The notes beneath the pieces are model-generated. The model did not search any database. It had not been told where the DNA came from and saw only the letters and a program-made list of their open reading frames with translations. DNA of 64,000 nucleotides from Fidelibacterota bacterium (GTDB taxonomy: Bacteria; Fidelibacterota; Marinisomatia; Marinisomatales; TCS55), in NCBI GenBank assembly GCA_004124385.1, contig SCKN01000001.1, positions 402,606-466,605 on the forward strand, in the 5' to 3' direction. Both the position numbers and the translations under genes were made by a program. Below, piece after piece: positions 17,380 through 27,430 of the stretch. The first letter of the stretch is position 1, and every line of letters begins with the position of its first letter.

Positions 17380-18103
17380 ATTCCACTTTTTCTAAAAATA
17401 GCCCTTGGGCAGGTGACCGAAAAACCTGAACATCCTCCCGAGGATTATTTAACAATGTTTCAAATTCTGTTTTAGACATTTTATTCTTCGTGACATTTAC
17501 CATTGTACCAACGAGATAGCGTACCATATGATGCAAAAATCGATTGGCTGCAACTCTGTAATTTACCATTCCGCCGTCATTTGACCATTCAGATAAATAA
17601 AGTGTGCAAATTCTGTTTTCGACTTCTGGATTGTATTTTGAAAATGAAGTAAAATCATGTTCACCAATGAGCGATTCTCCCAAAGCATTTAATTGATCTA
17701 AATTTAACGCTCCAGTTTGCCAAACAGAGTTACGATCCATTATATATCCATCCATCCGACAATGATAAATATAGTGTCGTTTGACAGCAGAAAATCGTGC
17801 ATGAAAATTATCGGGCACAACCTCACATTCATTAATACGAATATCTCCCGGCAAATTGCCGTTCATAGCAGGAATAATATCACATGTGGCCATAGCTGTA
17901 TCCCAATCAAAATGAGCAACCTGCTCCAAGGCGTGAACCCCGCTATCCGTTCGACCTGAACCAATGACATTGATTTTTTCACCTTTGCTAATTGTGGTCA
18001 AAACACCTTCCAATACTTCCTGGATTGACCGATCGGACTTTTGTCTTTGCCAGCCATGATAGGCAGAACCATCGTATTGAATTTGAATTTTAAATCTGGG
18101 CAA
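17357..18103 (-). CDS. truA: tRNA pseudouridine(38-40) synthase TruA
   Basis: TruA isomerises uridines 38-40 in the tRNA anticodon arm. The 248-residue protein begins PRFKIQIQYDGSAYHGWQRQ. It has the catalytic D53 in GSGRTDSGVHALEQ. The C-terminal RFLHHMVRYLVGTMV motif is typical. The start is a TTG at 18103 that overlaps the upstream ecfT-like gene by 14 bp. The ecfT-truA neighbourhood is also seen in Firmicutes. Confidence 0.95.
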   Translation of the reverse strand: MPRFKIQIQYDGSAYHGWQRQKSDRSIQEVLEGVLTTISKGEKINVIGSGRTDSGVHALEQVAHFDWDTAMATCDIIPAMNGNLPGDIRINECEVVPDNFHARFSAVKRHYIYHCRMDGYIMDRNSVWQTGALNLDQLNALGESLIGEHDFTSFSKYNPEVENRICTLYLSEWSNDGGMVNYRVAANRFLHHMVRYLVGTMVNVTKNKMSKTEFETLLNNPREDVQVFRSPAQGLFLEKVEYAGADIF

Positions 18104-18824
18104 TGTTATGAAGTGTAAAAAATATAAATGATATAATCAGCAGCATGCTAAAATGCTTAATTGTAAACGGAATAGGCAGAGCGACTCCCCGGGGAATTTG
18201 TTGACCGTAGCCCCGCAATATCATTGCGTTTGCAATATCATCCGCTCGATTTAAATGAATCATAATCATTCCCGGCAATTGGTTAGCTGTTTCCTTCCAA
18301 CGCTGGATTCTACTTTTGGAAACATTCAATCCCAACGCTTTATGAATCCCCTGCCAGCGATTCCAATCGCGCTGCAATGAAGGATAAAAACGCAATGTCA
18401 TTTCCATAAATAGAAATAAGTCTTCTACTTTTCGCCATGGTTTGTTGAATTTCACCCAAATACTGCGCACTCCATGAAAAACAGAGCTGGATCCAGATTG
18501 CATTGTATAGGTATTCATGATGGCCATGACTAATAAAAACTTCATCATTGCTGTACTGATTTCTACAGAAATTTGCCAGAGCGTCGACTCGCTCATCAGA
18601 ATTGAAATTAGAAAATAAAATCCAACCATGATCGGGAGAAAATAGATAAAAGACCATATGGATCGCAGAATGCGAACGATGGCAACTTTTTCCAAAATAA
18701 TAAGGAGATTGAAAATTAATAAATAACCCAACCAATGATATAAAGTTGGGCTAAATAAAACAGCAGTAGCAAAAGATAAGTACAGCCATAGCCTGATCAA
18801 TGGCTGCTTTAGAAAAATGAACAT
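18090..18824 (-). CDS. EcfT/CbiQ-like energy-coupling factor transmembrane protein
   Basis: This 244-residue membrane protein has four to five TM helices in its first ~115 residues plus one at the C-terminus. A cytoplasmic region between them has amphipathic helices and the segment NAMILRGYG. That segment matches the A-R-G coupling motif EcfT uses to touch its ATPases. EcfT normally works with two ATPases (EcfA/EcfA') and a substrate-binding EcfS to import vitamins or metals. No such genes are nearby, so its partners must be elsewhere or its role differs. It overlaps truA by 14 bp. Confidence 0.75.
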   Translation of the reverse strand: MFIFLKQPLIRLWLYLSFATAVLFSPTLYHWLGYLLIFNLLIILEKVAIVRILRSIWSFIYFLPIMVGFYFLISILMSESTLWQISVEISTAMMKFLLVMAIMNTYTMQSGSSSVFHGVRSIWVKFNKPWRKVEDLFLFMEMTLRFYPSLQRDWNRWQGIHKALGLNVSKSRIQRWKETANQLPGMIMIHLNRADDIANAMILRGYGQQIPRGVALPIPFTIKHFSMLLIISFIFFTLHNIAQI

Positions 18825-18827
18825 TTC

Positions 18828-19445
18828 TTAAAACTGGATAGAAAGAGATAATCCGGAAAAGCCGCCATGAGCATTTATCATGGGATTTACAGAGACATCT
18901 TCGATTTGGGATATCCGCTGCAAATAAAGTGCATCGATGGCTGAAACGATATGATTCATTACGATACTGCCGGCAATGAATTTAGCACCCAAAGCCCATG
19001 TATCACTGGACACTCTATATGTACGGTATTGTTTTCGCTTTGAATCCGATGACCATTCCCAATCCCAGTCTCCTTCGACGGGATAAAGCGCATTATATTC
19101 CCGGAATCGCAGGTGTTCTTCATTATGTCCATTCATTGATTCATAATTGCCGACATCCACCCAAAACTGTCTGTCCTTGCCACTGGTTTCAACTCCGGCA
19201 TAATCTGCAGCATAGGCTTGAAATAATTTTGAATAATTTTTACTAACAATCAGCGCTCCTGCAAACGAAGCCCATAATGCAGTTTCTGAAAGTATAAAAA
19301 TGCGACCTCTTTCAGATCTATTTAAGCTATACTCTCCCCAACCGGGAAGTAAAAAAGATTTTACAACCGGACTTAAGCTCTTGCTGTTTTGACCAAAAGC
19401 AAAGCTGCAAAGCAGCATAATGATTATGAGTTTTTTCTTGTCCAT
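18828..19445 (-). CDS. DUF5683-like exported membrane protein
   Basis: The protein is ~205 residues from the ATG at 19445 (MDKKKLIII), which places a signal peptide correctly. Starts up to 19481 would extend a non-signal-like N-terminus into lnt. Features include SFLLPGWGEYSLNRSERGRIF, typical of DUF5683-type proteins with a short helical hairpin after the signal, and a later GAKFIAGSIVMNHIVSAIDA helix. The family's function is unknown; it is common in the FCB group. The start overlaps lnt by 22 bp. Confidence 0.65.
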   Translation of the reverse strand: MDKKKLIIIMLLCSFAFGQNSKSLSPVVKSFLLPGWGEYSLNRSERGRIFILSETALWASFAGALIVSKNYSKLFQAYAADYAGVETSGKDRQFWVDVGNYESMNGHNEEHLRFREYNALYPVEGDWDWEWSSDSKRKQYRTYRVSSDTWALGAKFIAGSIVMNHIVSAIDALYLQRISQIEDVSVNPMINAHGGFSGLSLSIQF

Positions 19446-20914
19446 TCCCAAACGACCATACTTAATCCAAAGAAAATACACAGCAATGCAAATACATCAC
19501 CACCAGGATAATGTTTTTTATCAGCCATAAACGTTAGTGAACCAAAAATAATTCCCTGATCATAAAATGCGAGTTTTTGCTCTACTTTTCCTGAAGGAGA
19601 AATGATTCCTGAAATACCGGTATTTGCACTCCGCACAACAGGCACTCTGTTTTCCACAGCTCTTATTTGAGCAACTGCAAAATGCTGATATACACCGGGA
19701 GCATCACCAGACCATGCATCATTGGTCTGAATGGTTAAAAATTCTGCACCAGAATCAACAAATTCTTTTGCGATCCTGGGGAAACTGGATTCGTAACAAA
19801 TCATATTACCAAAGCGCTTATTATGAACATTAAATATGGTGTATTCCTCTCCGTTATCAAAGTTCCCCTGACCAAAGTTCAAATCCTTCAATTGGGGAAA
19901 TGTATTGGATAGAGGAATATATTCAGCAAAAGGTACCAAATGAACTTTGTGATACATTTTATATGAACCATCTGCATTTAATAAAATTGAACCATTATAA
20001 TAATGTTTGCCATTTTCATCAACAGCTTTGTCAATAGTACCTGCCAATAAAGGGATATTATTTTCTGAAACATACGATTGAATAGTTGCACGTATGGGTG
20101 AAGTACGCAGATATATTGGTAATGCTGATTCAGGCCATAATATAAAATCCGGCTTCAGTTCCATTGCTTGGATCGTTAACGAATCCATTAATGATATTAA
20201 TTCTGCCCTGAATGTCCGATCCCATTTTTGCACAGGGTTAACATTTGGCTGAATGACAGCAACAGAAAAATCAGACGTATTAGAATTTTTCTCCACAACA
20301 TTCATCCGCCATGATCCGAAAATGAAAACCAAAACCCATAGTCCAATTGCTCTGAAAATAAACTGTTTTCGTTCGTCTGTTATCAGAGCTAAATATAATA
20401 ATCCGTTTAAGATGCAGATAAATAATGTGATTCCTGCCGTCCCTGCTACATCCGCTGTTTGAATCATGGGCAAAATAGATACTTGAGTTAATGCAAGATC
20501 TCCCCAAGAAAAGCCCAATGGACCAAAACTGCGAAGCATTTCCATGGCAATCCAAACAAAAGGAAAAATTATTAAACCTATTTTGAATCGCTTTTGTAAA
20601 TATGAAATTGATATACCAGCCAAAACCCAAAATAATCCCAGATAGAAGACAGCAGCAGATAACGATAATAATGCTACAATTGGAGATGCGCCTTGATTCA
20701 AGCCCATCCAGTAATAGGCAATAAAATGTGAAGTAATTGCAGCTAAATACGACATAGCTGCACTGGTTTTAATACTTTTGTTTAACCAAATTCGAAACAA
20801 TGGTACAAAACCTATATATATCAAAAAACCAGTATTGAAGGGTAAATACGCAACACCTACAGTGATACCTGAAACGATCGCTAAAATCCAATCAGGGTAT
20901 TTATTCAACATCAT
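19424..20914 (-). CDS. lnt: Apolipoprotein N-acyltransferase
   Basis: Lnt adds the third acyl chain to the N-terminal cysteine of lipoproteins at the outer face of the inner membrane. The 496-residue protein has about six N-terminal TM helices (residues 8-200), a nitrilase-like domain (~215-460) and a final TM helix. The catalytic triad is intact: E262 (WPES), K323 (YHKVHLVPF) and C373 (MICYES). The overlap of 4 bp with yqgF suggests co-transcription. Confidence 0.96.
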   Translation of the reverse strand: MMLNKYPDWILAIVSGITVGVAYLPFNTGFLIYIGFVPLFRIWLNKSIKTSAAMSYLAAITSHFIAYYWMGLNQGASPIVALLSLSAAVFYLGLFWVLAGISISYLQKRFKIGLIIFPFVWIAMEMLRSFGPLGFSWGDLALTQVSILPMIQTADVAGTAGITLFICILNGLLYLALITDERKQFIFRAIGLWVLVFIFGSWRMNVVEKNSNTSDFSVAVIQPNVNPVQKWDRTFRAELISLMDSLTIQAMELKPDFILWPESALPIYLRTSPIRATIQSYVSENNIPLLAGTIDKAVDENGKHYYNGSILLNADGSYKMYHKVHLVPFAEYIPLSNTFPQLKDLNFGQGNFDNGEEYTIFNVHNKRFGNMICYESSFPRIAKEFVDSGAEFLTIQTNDAWSGDAPGVYQHFAVAQIRAVENRVPVVRSANTGISGIISPSGKVEQKLAFYDQGIIFGSLTFMADKKHYPGGDVFALLCIFFGLSMVVWEWTRKNS

Positions 20915-21318
20915 TTACTTTGGGTATCTAAATACTGTTGTAGAAATATTGCAGCAGCAGTTTGATCGATAAGACCTTTGTTATGGCCTGTTTTAATTCC
21001 CTGTTCCACCAACGCTTTTGCAGCACTCACAGAGGATAAACGTTCGTCTATTAATTCAACTTTTATGTTTATTTCTTTAAGTTTGTCTACAAAGTTTAAC
21101 ACACGTTCAGTTTGAGCAGTCATCTGTCCTTTCATTCCCTTTGGTAAACCTACAATTACACAGCCAACTTCTTTCTCTTTTATAATTGATTGAATTTCTG
21201 CAATTAATTCGGGATTATTTGGAATTGTCTTAAAAGGAGATCCAATGATTTGCATAAGATCAGAAAGGGCTAACCCAACACGTTTTTCTCCATAATCGAT
21301 TGCTAATACGCGCTGCAT
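20911..21318 (-). CDS. yqgF: YqgF/RuvX family nuclease, pre-16S rRNA processing
   Basis: This 135-residue RNase H-fold protein begins MQRVLAIDYGEKRVGLALSD, with the family's first catalytic aspartate at D8. It continues with GLPKGMKGQMTAQT and DERLSSVSA, and a terminal IDQTAAAIFLQQYLD carrying the last acidic residue. Members act in 16S rRNA 5'-end maturation or as Holliday-junction resolvase homologues. It ends 21 bp after relA/spoT starts downstream reading. Confidence 0.93.
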   Translation of the reverse strand: MQRVLAIDYGEKRVGLALSDLMQIIGSPFKTIPNNPELIAEIQSIIKEKEVGCVIVGLPKGMKGQMTAQTERVLNFVDKLKEINIKVELIDERLSSVSAAKALVEQGIKTGHNKGLIDQTAAAIFLQQYLDTQSK

Positions 21319-21339
21319 AAATAATTATATTAAATATAT

Positions 21340-23541
21340 TTAGATGGACTGACCGGTCCGTTCGATGAAATCTACACCGCTGATTTTGGTCATTTTTCTG
21401 AATATGCGTTCGAGTTGCCGTACGTTGTTAATTTGAATTATAAAATATATTATGGCTAGGGTATCTTTTACTTTTGAATCAACGCTGACTATATTTATAT
21501 CAAATTTATTGATGCAATCCGTCAAATTATTTAACAATCCTTTACGGTCTTCACCTACAACTTTTAACCGAACATTAAATAAATCCTTTTTGTCTACATC
21601 CCATTCAACAGGAATGAGTCTGTCAGATTCTTTATTCAATAAAGGTAAACTGCTGCAATCCGTTTTATGGACAGTAATTCCTCGACCTCTTGTAACAAAA
21701 CCAATCATTTCATCGCCGGGGATTGGATTACAACATTTTCCAAATGAAACCATCAAATTGGAAATCCCCTGCAGTTTAATTCCCTTTGTCTTCGAACGTG
21801 CAAAATTAAAAAAGCTGGTTTCAGCTTCTGGAGTATCCTGATCCAGAGCGTCTTCCTGTTCGGGATTAATTTTTTGAAGAATATCACGAATCGTTAAATC
21901 GCCTTTACCAATTGCTTCTAATAATTGTTCTATTTTATTAAAACCAAATTTTTGATATGATTGTTCTATTTCATCGTATTTATTTTTCATTTTCATACGA
22001 CGCAATGTCTTTAATAGAATTTCTTTACCGAGTTCAACACTTTCTTCAAATTGCTGATTAACGAGCGCTTTTTTAATATGTGTCCTGGCTTTAGTTGTTA
22101 CAACAAAATTGAGCCAGCCATAACTGGGTTTTTGTGTTTTACTGGTGATTATTTCAATGGAATCACCATTTTTAAGTTTTGTATTTAGGGGAACTATACT
22201 ATGGTTAATTTTTGCCCCCAAACAATGCAGCCCTACTTCAGTATGCACATAAAACGCAAAATCAATCGGAGTGGAATTGATGGGCAATTGCTTCAAATCT
22301 CCATTGGGAGTAAAAACAAATATTTCATCGCTAAATAAATCAATCTTTAACAGATTCATAAACTCTCTGGGATCAGAAGATTCAGACTGCAGTATTTCAA
22401 CTAATTCCCGAAGCCATTTTATATTTGAGTCAACATCTTTTAATTTGGCACCACCTTCTTTGTATTGCCAATGTGCAGCAACACCAATTTCTGCTGTCGC
22501 TTCCATATCATGAGTGCGTATTTGAATTTCCATTAATTTACCTCCCGGACCCACAATTGTCGTATGAATGGACTGATACGCATTTGATTTAGGAGATGCA
22601 ATAAAATCCTTAAAACGCTCTTGTACCGGTGTAAACTGATTATGAATTATACCCAGAGCCAAATAACAGTCTTCTATTTTTTCAACAATAATTCGAATGG
22701 CCAAATGATCATAAATTTCTTTAAATGTTTTATTCCGTTTTATCATTTTACCAAAAATAGAGGCATGGGATTTCACTCTGCCGTAAATATTCGCAGTCAG
22801 ATTTAATTTATTTAATTCTGTCTGGAGTGGATCAGATAATAATTTGATATATTTTTCTCTATCTTTTCGACTGGATTTTATCTTTGAATCCAAATCTTTA
22901 TACTCTTTTGGCTTAAGTGTTTTGAACACTAAATCCTCTAAATTGGATTTGACATTTGCCATTCCTAACCGATGAGCTAATGGAACAAACACATCACGTG
23001 TTTCAACAGCTATGCGATGTTGCTTCATCCTGGATAAATGTTCAATTGTCTGCATATTATGTAAACGATCAGCAAATTTGATTATGATTACCCTAATGTC
23101 CTTTGCTACAGATAAGAGCATCTTCATAAAATTGCCAGCTTGTTCTTCTGCTCTACTGGAAAATTTGATACCACCCAATTTGGTGACTCCATCCACTAGA
23201 TTTGTAATATCCTCACCAAACTTTTCCCTTATATCAGCCAGAGAAGCACCTGTATCTTCAACAGAATCATGGAGTAGACCACCTATAATAGTATTGTGAT
23301 CCATTTTCCATTCTGCCAAAATTTTGGCTACTTCCACACAATGATTAAAGTAGGGTTCGCCAGACTTCCGCTTTTGACCTTCATGGTGCGTAATCCCAAA
23401 ATCATACGCCTCCCAAAGGAGTCGTTTAATATTATCACTATCATCGTCTGAAACATTATTTACTTGCTCATACAATTCCATAAATTGTTTTGGGTATTCA
23501 CCCACAAGCTGGGGAACAAATCTGGACAAAGGATTTTGCAT
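21340..23541 (-). CDS. Bifunctional (p)ppGpp synthase/hydrolase
   Basis: This enzyme makes and degrades the stringent-response alarmone. The 733-residue protein has an N-terminal HD hydrolase domain with H53 and the HD pair H91-D92 (LLHDSVEDTG). The synthase domain follows (ASPKSNAYQSIHTT and MEIQIRTHDMEATAE), then TGS (about 400-460), a CCNPIPGD conserved-cysteine segment and a C-terminal ACT domain. The hydrolase residues look intact, so it is a Rel-type enzyme rather than RelA-only. The start overlaps the dnaB stop by 1 bp (TAATG). Confidence 0.95.
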   Translation of the reverse strand: MQNPLSRFVPQLVGEYPKQFMELYEQVNNVSDDDSDNIKRLLWEAYDFGITHHEGQKRKSGEPYFNHCVEVAKILAEWKMDHNTIIGGLLHDSVEDTGASLADIREKFGEDITNLVDGVTKLGGIKFSSRAEEQAGNFMKMLLSVAKDIRVIIIKFADRLHNMQTIEHLSRMKQHRIAVETRDVFVPLAHRLGMANVKSNLEDLVFKTLKPKEYKDLDSKIKSSRKDREKYIKLLSDPLQTELNKLNLTANIYGRVKSHASIFGKMIKRNKTFKEIYDHLAIRIIVEKIEDCYLALGIIHNQFTPVQERFKDFIASPKSNAYQSIHTTIVGPGGKLMEIQIRTHDMEATAEIGVAAHWQYKEGGAKLKDVDSNIKWLRELVEILQSESSDPREFMNLLKIDLFSDEIFVFTPNGDLKQLPINSTPIDFAFYVHTEVGLHCLGAKINHSIVPLNTKLKNGDSIEIITSKTQKPSYGWLNFVVTTKARTHIKKALVNQQFEESVELGKEILLKTLRRMKMKNKYDEIEQSYQKFGFNKIEQLLEAIGKGDLTIRDILQKINPEQEDALDQDTPEAETSFFNFARSKTKGIKLQGISNLMVSFGKCCNPIPGDEMIGFVTRGRGITVHKTDCSSLPLLNKESDRLIPVEWDVDKKDLFNVRLKVVGEDRKGLLNNLTDCINKFDINIVSVDSKVKDTLAIIYFIIQINNVRQLERIFRKMTKISGVDFIERTGQSI

Positions 23542-24908
23542 TAGAAAGGCACTTTGGTTCCCATTTCGTCACCAATTGCAGAATAATTTTCAAACCTTGC
23601 AAACCGTTCAATAAATGCTGCATCTAATGTTCCAGTGGGACCATTCCTATGTTTAGCCACAATTATCTGGGCCTTACCTCTATCCTCATCTTCCTGGGTA
23701 TAAATCCATTGTCGATACAGAAATATCACCAAATCCGCATCCTGTTCAATTGCACCACTTTCACGCAAATCTGACAATTGCGGACGATGTTCAGAGCGCT
23801 GTTCCACGGCACGGGATAACTGTGAAAGAGCAATAACCGGAATATCCAATTCTTTTGCTAATGCTTTCAATGATCGCGAAATAGTGGAAATCTCCTGCTG
23901 TCTGCTTTCCGCTCCTTTAGGACCCGACATAAGTTGTAAATAATCCACAATGAGAATATCAATATTATGCTCCGCTTTCAATCGGCGAGCTTTTGCACGC
24001 AATTCCAAAACGCTGATAGCTGGTGTATCATCCAAATAGATGGAGGCTTCTGCCAATGTGCCAACTGATACACTTAAATTCTGCCATTGTTTTTTGGGCA
24101 ATTTTCCTGTTCGAACTAAATGACTGTCCACTTTTGCTTCCGCACAGAGTAACCGCAGAGCTAGTTGGTGATTCGCCATTTCCAAACTAAAAATACCAAC
24201 TGAATGACCATAATCAACTGCAGCATTACGCGCCATAGATAGGGCCAGCGCTGTTTTTCCCATGGCTGGACGTCCAGCAATTATAATTAATTCTCCCGGT
24301 TGAAAGCCGGAAGTCAATTCATCCAGATCTACTAATCCAGAAGCGATTCCCGTAACATCTCCAGGACGCGAATGAATCTGATCAAGTTTTTCAAATGTTT
24401 CATGTAAAATTGGATCAATATGTTGAAATCCACCTCTTAGTCGGCGTTGTGAAATTGAAAAAATAGATTGTTCCGCTTGATCCAACAATTCATCTACACC
24501 TTGAGAATCATCATACGCATCCTTTGAAAGATTATGAGAAATCATAATTAATTGTCGCAACATTGCTTTCTCTAATACAATTTTAGCATAATTCTCAACA
24601 TTTGCCACTGACGGAACTGAATCAACAAGACCTGTGATATAATATGCACCGCCTACACTTTCCAGTTTTTTATTCTTTTTGAGCTGATTGACAATTGAAA
24701 CTGTATCAATTTCCTGACCTTCGTTAAATAATTGTGCCATACTACTGAAAATTTTATTGTGGGATTCTTTATAAAATTGATCTGCTGTAAGCCATTGCAG
24801 TGCTTTACTCACTGCTTCTTTACTGGAAAGCATCGCCCCCAATACCGCTTGTTCAGCTTCAGATGATTGTGGTTGAACATTTAAAGGTTGCTGTAATTCA
24901 TTTGCCAT
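23541..24908 (-). CDS. dnaB: Replicative DNA helicase DnaB
   Basis: DnaB unwinds DNA ahead of the replication fork as a hexamer. The 455-residue protein has the N-terminal domain (residues 15-120, with AEQAVLGAML). A linker and the RecA-like C-terminal domain follow. The Walker A is GRPAMGKT (212-219), and a Walker B-like ILIVDYLQLMSG and the DLRESGAIEQDADLV motif come later. No intein interrupts it. The gene starts flush against the udg stop. Confidence 0.96.
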   Translation of the reverse strand: MANELQQPLNVQPQSSEAEQAVLGAMLSSKEAVSKALQWLTADQFYKESHNKIFSSMAQLFNEGQEIDTVSIVNQLKKNKKLESVGGAYYITGLVDSVPSVANVENYAKIVLEKAMLRQLIMISHNLSKDAYDDSQGVDELLDQAEQSIFSISQRRLRGGFQHIDPILHETFEKLDQIHSRPGDVTGIASGLVDLDELTSGFQPGELIIIAGRPAMGKTALALSMARNAAVDYGHSVGIFSLEMANHQLALRLLCAEAKVDSHLVRTGKLPKKQWQNLSVSVGTLAEASIYLDDTPAISVLELRAKARRLKAEHNIDILIVDYLQLMSGPKGAESRQQEISTISRSLKALAKELDIPVIALSQLSRAVEQRSEHRPQLSDLRESGAIEQDADLVIFLYRQWIYTQEDEDRGKAQIIVAKHRNGPTGTLDAAFIERFARFENYSAIGDEMGTKVPF

Positions 24909-25586
24909 TTATTTACTCGAATCTAAATAATCTTTAATGGTTTTAAAATCTTCCCACGTGGGTCGTTTCAAATCCTGGTTTCTTAATAATGCTGCCGGAT
25001 GATACGTCACCATTAAAGGTGTTCCGTGATAGTCATGAAATGTATTTCGCAAACTTTTCAACGATTTATCCACATTCAAAAGTGTCTGTCCGGCGACTCG
25101 CCCCAAAGCTACAATGAGCTTTGGTTTTATCAAATGAATTTGATGAAGTAAATACGGTTCACACTGGTCGACTTCAGAACGGAGTGGATCTCGATTATTG
25201 GGCGGTCTGCATTTCATTACATTGCAGATATAAACATCTTTTTGGCGGTTGCGCCCTATTGCTGCGAGTATTTTATCTAATAGTTTGCCTGCGCGTCCGA
25301 TAAACGGTTCACCGAGTTTATCTTCTTCAGCTCCGGGAGCTTCGCCTACAAGGAGCAAACTGGCATTGGGATCACCCACACCAAAAACGAATTTATTCCT
25401 CGACTGACCTAAAGGACATTTTTGGCATTGACAAATCTCTTGTTCAAAAGCAGTAATATCCGAACCAAAACCTCCATCCATTCCTGACGTCGAAGGTTGT
25501 GAGCTTATATTGAGATAAAGCTCATCCCCGAACAGTTCCTGTGTTTGCCGTAAGTAACGACTTACATCATCTGTTCGAGGGGACAT
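24909..25586 (-). CDS. Uracil-DNA glycosylase, family 4 (iron-sulfur)
   Basis: This enzyme removes uracil from DNA in base-excision repair. The 225-residue protein has four cysteines spaced for a [4Fe-4S] cluster: C54 and C57 in QCQKC, then C126 (KCRPPNNRD) and C142. The family motif GEAPGAEED lies at 81-89. A C-terminal [10 protein letters not shown] gives the catalytic-site histidine. It is immediately followed by dnaB and preceded by the omega gene two bases away. The N-terminal ~35 residues vary. Confidence 0.92.
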   Translation of the reverse strand: MSPRTDDVSRYLRQTQELFGDELYLNISSQPSTSGMDGGFGSDITAFEQEICQCQKCPLGQSRNKFVFGVGDPNASLLLVGEAPGAEEDKLGEPFIGRAGKLLDKILAAIGRNRQKDVYICNVMKCRPPNNRDPLRSEVDQCEPYLLHQIHLIKPKLIVALGRVAGQTLLNVDKSLKSLRNTFHDYHGTPLMVTYHPAALLRNQDLKRPTWEDFKTIKDYLDSSK

Positions 25587-25588
25587 TG

Positions 25589-25876
25589 TTAATTATCTTC
25601 TTCGGGTTCGGGTAAAGTCTGCCACTTTAAATCGCCATCCATAAATTCATTCATAGCTTGGGTCGTGGGCTTGGTTTCTTCTTCATAATCTTCTTTAGGT
25701 TCAGGAGGAAGTTCATCCAATGCACCCATGTCAAATTCTTCCGCTTCTTTCATGGCTTGTTCCATGGAACGATTTTGGGTAATCTGCTTTGCCCGTTTGG
25801 ACATCACAACAACTGTTTCAAAAATATCATCTGATTGTTTTTCCATTTCACGAATGGAAATCGGTTTAACTGCCAT
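25589..25876 (-). CDS. rpoZ: RNA polymerase omega subunit
   Basis: This 95-residue protein resembles bacterial omega. MAVKPISIREMEKQSDDIFETVVVMSKRAKQI is the start, matching the family's rpoZ helix with AxRAxxI-like residues. It follows gmk in the same order seen in E. coli and many other bacteria, which supports the call. The C-terminal half is acidic and rich in E, D and P. Omega folds on and stabilises the beta-prime subunit. It overlaps gmk by 11 bp. Confidence 0.8.
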   Translation of the reverse strand: MAVKPISIREMEKQSDDIFETVVVMSKRAKQITQNRSMEQAMKEAEEFDMGALDELPPEPKEDYEEETKPTTQAMNEFMDGDLKWQTLPEPEEDN

Positions 25877-26438
25877 GCGGCACTCCTTTGTTTTGTTTGT
25901 TAATGATTGTTATGATTTCTGCGGTTGTTCGCTGAACATCATCATTGATTACAGTAAAATCAAATTTTCCCTTATAACCTATTTCAATTTCCAGTCTTCC
26001 CAAACGTTTTGCTATACGATCTTCAGTATCTGTTCCCCGTTTTATCAACCGCGCTCGAAGATCTTCCAAACTAGGAGGTAAAACAAAAATGGTCATCGTA
26101 TGTTCCGCATATAATTCTTTAATAGACATAGACCCTTTAACATCCACTTCAAATAATAAGATATCACCTGTCAAAATAGCAAAATTAATTGTTTCCTTCA
26201 GAGTTCCATACATACAACCATGGACATCCTCTGTTTCTGCAAATTCATTCCGTGCAAGACGCTCTTTAAATTCAGCATCACTAATAAAATAATAATCAAC
26301 TCCGTGGACTTCATAATTTCTTTGATCACGTGTTGTACACGATACAGAAAATTTCATATCTGTCTGCTTCTGTAAAGCTCGACAAAGAGTCGTTTTTCCG
26401 GCACCTGATGGAGCTGAAATAGTAACCAAATTTTTCAT
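25866..26438 (-). CDS. gmk: Guanylate kinase
   Basis: Gmk phosphorylates GMP to GDP. The 190-residue protein has the P-loop SAPSGAGKTTL (residues 8-18). The GMP-binding region follows with SCTTRDQRNYEVHGVDYYFIS. The EVDVKGSMSIKE and IFVLPPSLEDLRARL segments are also typical. It follows yicC by a 4-bp overlap and is followed by rpoZ with an 11-bp overlap, forming the widespread yicC-gmk-rpoZ cluster. Confidence 0.95.
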   Translation of the reverse strand: MKNLVTISAPSGAGKTTLCRALQKQTDMKFSVSCTTRDQRNYEVHGVDYYFISDAEFKERLARNEFAETEDVHGCMYGTLKETINFAILTGDILLFEVDVKGSMSIKELYAEHTMTIFVLPPSLEDLRARLIKRGTDTEDRIAKRLGRLEIEIGYKGKFDFTVINDDVQRTTAEIITIINKQNKGVPHGS

Positions 26439-27295
26439 AATACGTTTTGAATCTGTTCGCGAATTTTTTCAAGATGATTTTTAAAATTCACAACAATGTT
26501 TATGATATCACCTGTACCACTTTTTGAGCCCACCGTATTGATTTCCCGACCTAATTCCTGCAATAAAAATGAGAGTCTTTTCCCTGTAGGCTCATCCATG
26601 AAAAGAAATGTGTTAAACTGGTCAATATGACTTCGTATCCGAACCAATTCTTCGGAGATATCTGACCGATCGACTAAAATTGCAACTTCCTGGGCAAATC
26701 GTTGTTCATCCATATTTGCTTTATCCATGAGTTCAGAAATACGTTTGTGTAGCTTTTCTTTATGTTTAGCAACCAATCCATCAGATAAGCCTTCTATTTT
26801 ACTTAATTGCTCTGCAAGAAGGGTAACACGCTGCACAGTATCATCATGAATGACTTCTCCTTCTTTAGCCCGCATAGTCTGAACTTGATCCAATGCATTC
26901 TCAACTGCATCAATAATTGATGTTTGGTCAAGGTCGTTTTTTTCACCATTTACAAAAAGATCATCAAATGAAAGTAATGAACTCATATCTAATGATCGCC
27001 CATAATCCTTCTGAATTTCATGAAGGATATTTTCAACTGCCTCAAAACGCTGGCGGTTGAAAGATACATTAACTTGCTTTACATCTTGATTTTTTTCGAT
27101 AGTAACGTGAACGGTTCCCCGAACCAATGTTTTATTGATTTTATCTCGAACCGCAGCTTCAATTTCGGGTACGAGAGTTAATCCTCGAATTTTTATTTCC
27201 AGAAAGCGCGCATTATAGGTACGGACCATAACATTGAGTCCTTTTTCTCCATCACCAACTGCACCCCTCCCAAAACCTGTCATACTTGTTAACAT
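26435..27295 (-). CDS. yicC: YicC-family endoribonuclease-like protein
   Basis: This 286-residue protein begins MLTSMTGFGRG, the YicC hallmark, and ends with SKSGTGDIINIVVNFKNHLEKIREQ. Charged helical regions in the middle include HIDQFNTFL and GKRLSFLLQELGREINT. YicC proteins have been described as endoribonucleases in some bacteria, and deletions affect stationary-phase fitness. It is the first gene of the yicC-gmk-rpoZ unit; 135 bp of apparently non-coding sequence lies upstream of it. Confidence 0.93.
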   Translation of the reverse strand: MLTSMTGFGRGAVGDGEKGLNVMVRTYNARFLEIKIRGLTLVPEIEAAVRDKINKTLVRGTVHVTIEKNQDVKQVNVSFNRQRFEAVENILHEIQKDYGRSLDMSSLLSFDDLFVNGEKNDLDQTSIIDAVENALDQVQTMRAKEGEVIHDDTVQRVTLLAEQLSKIEGLSDGLVAKHKEKLHKRISELMDKANMDEQRFAQEVAILVDRSDISEELVRIRSHIDQFNTFLFMDEPTGKRLSFLLQELGREINTVGSKSGTGDIINIVVNFKNHLEKIREQIQNVL

Positions 27296-27430
27296 AATGT
27301 GATTTTTTTATTCCAGAAAAGTCGGGGAATTTACATGTTTTATTCTATCTCCCCCAAACAATACATCCCTTTTATAGTGAGTAGTATCGAATTGCACTGC
27401 TCACCAATTATAACTAACTATTACCAATTC

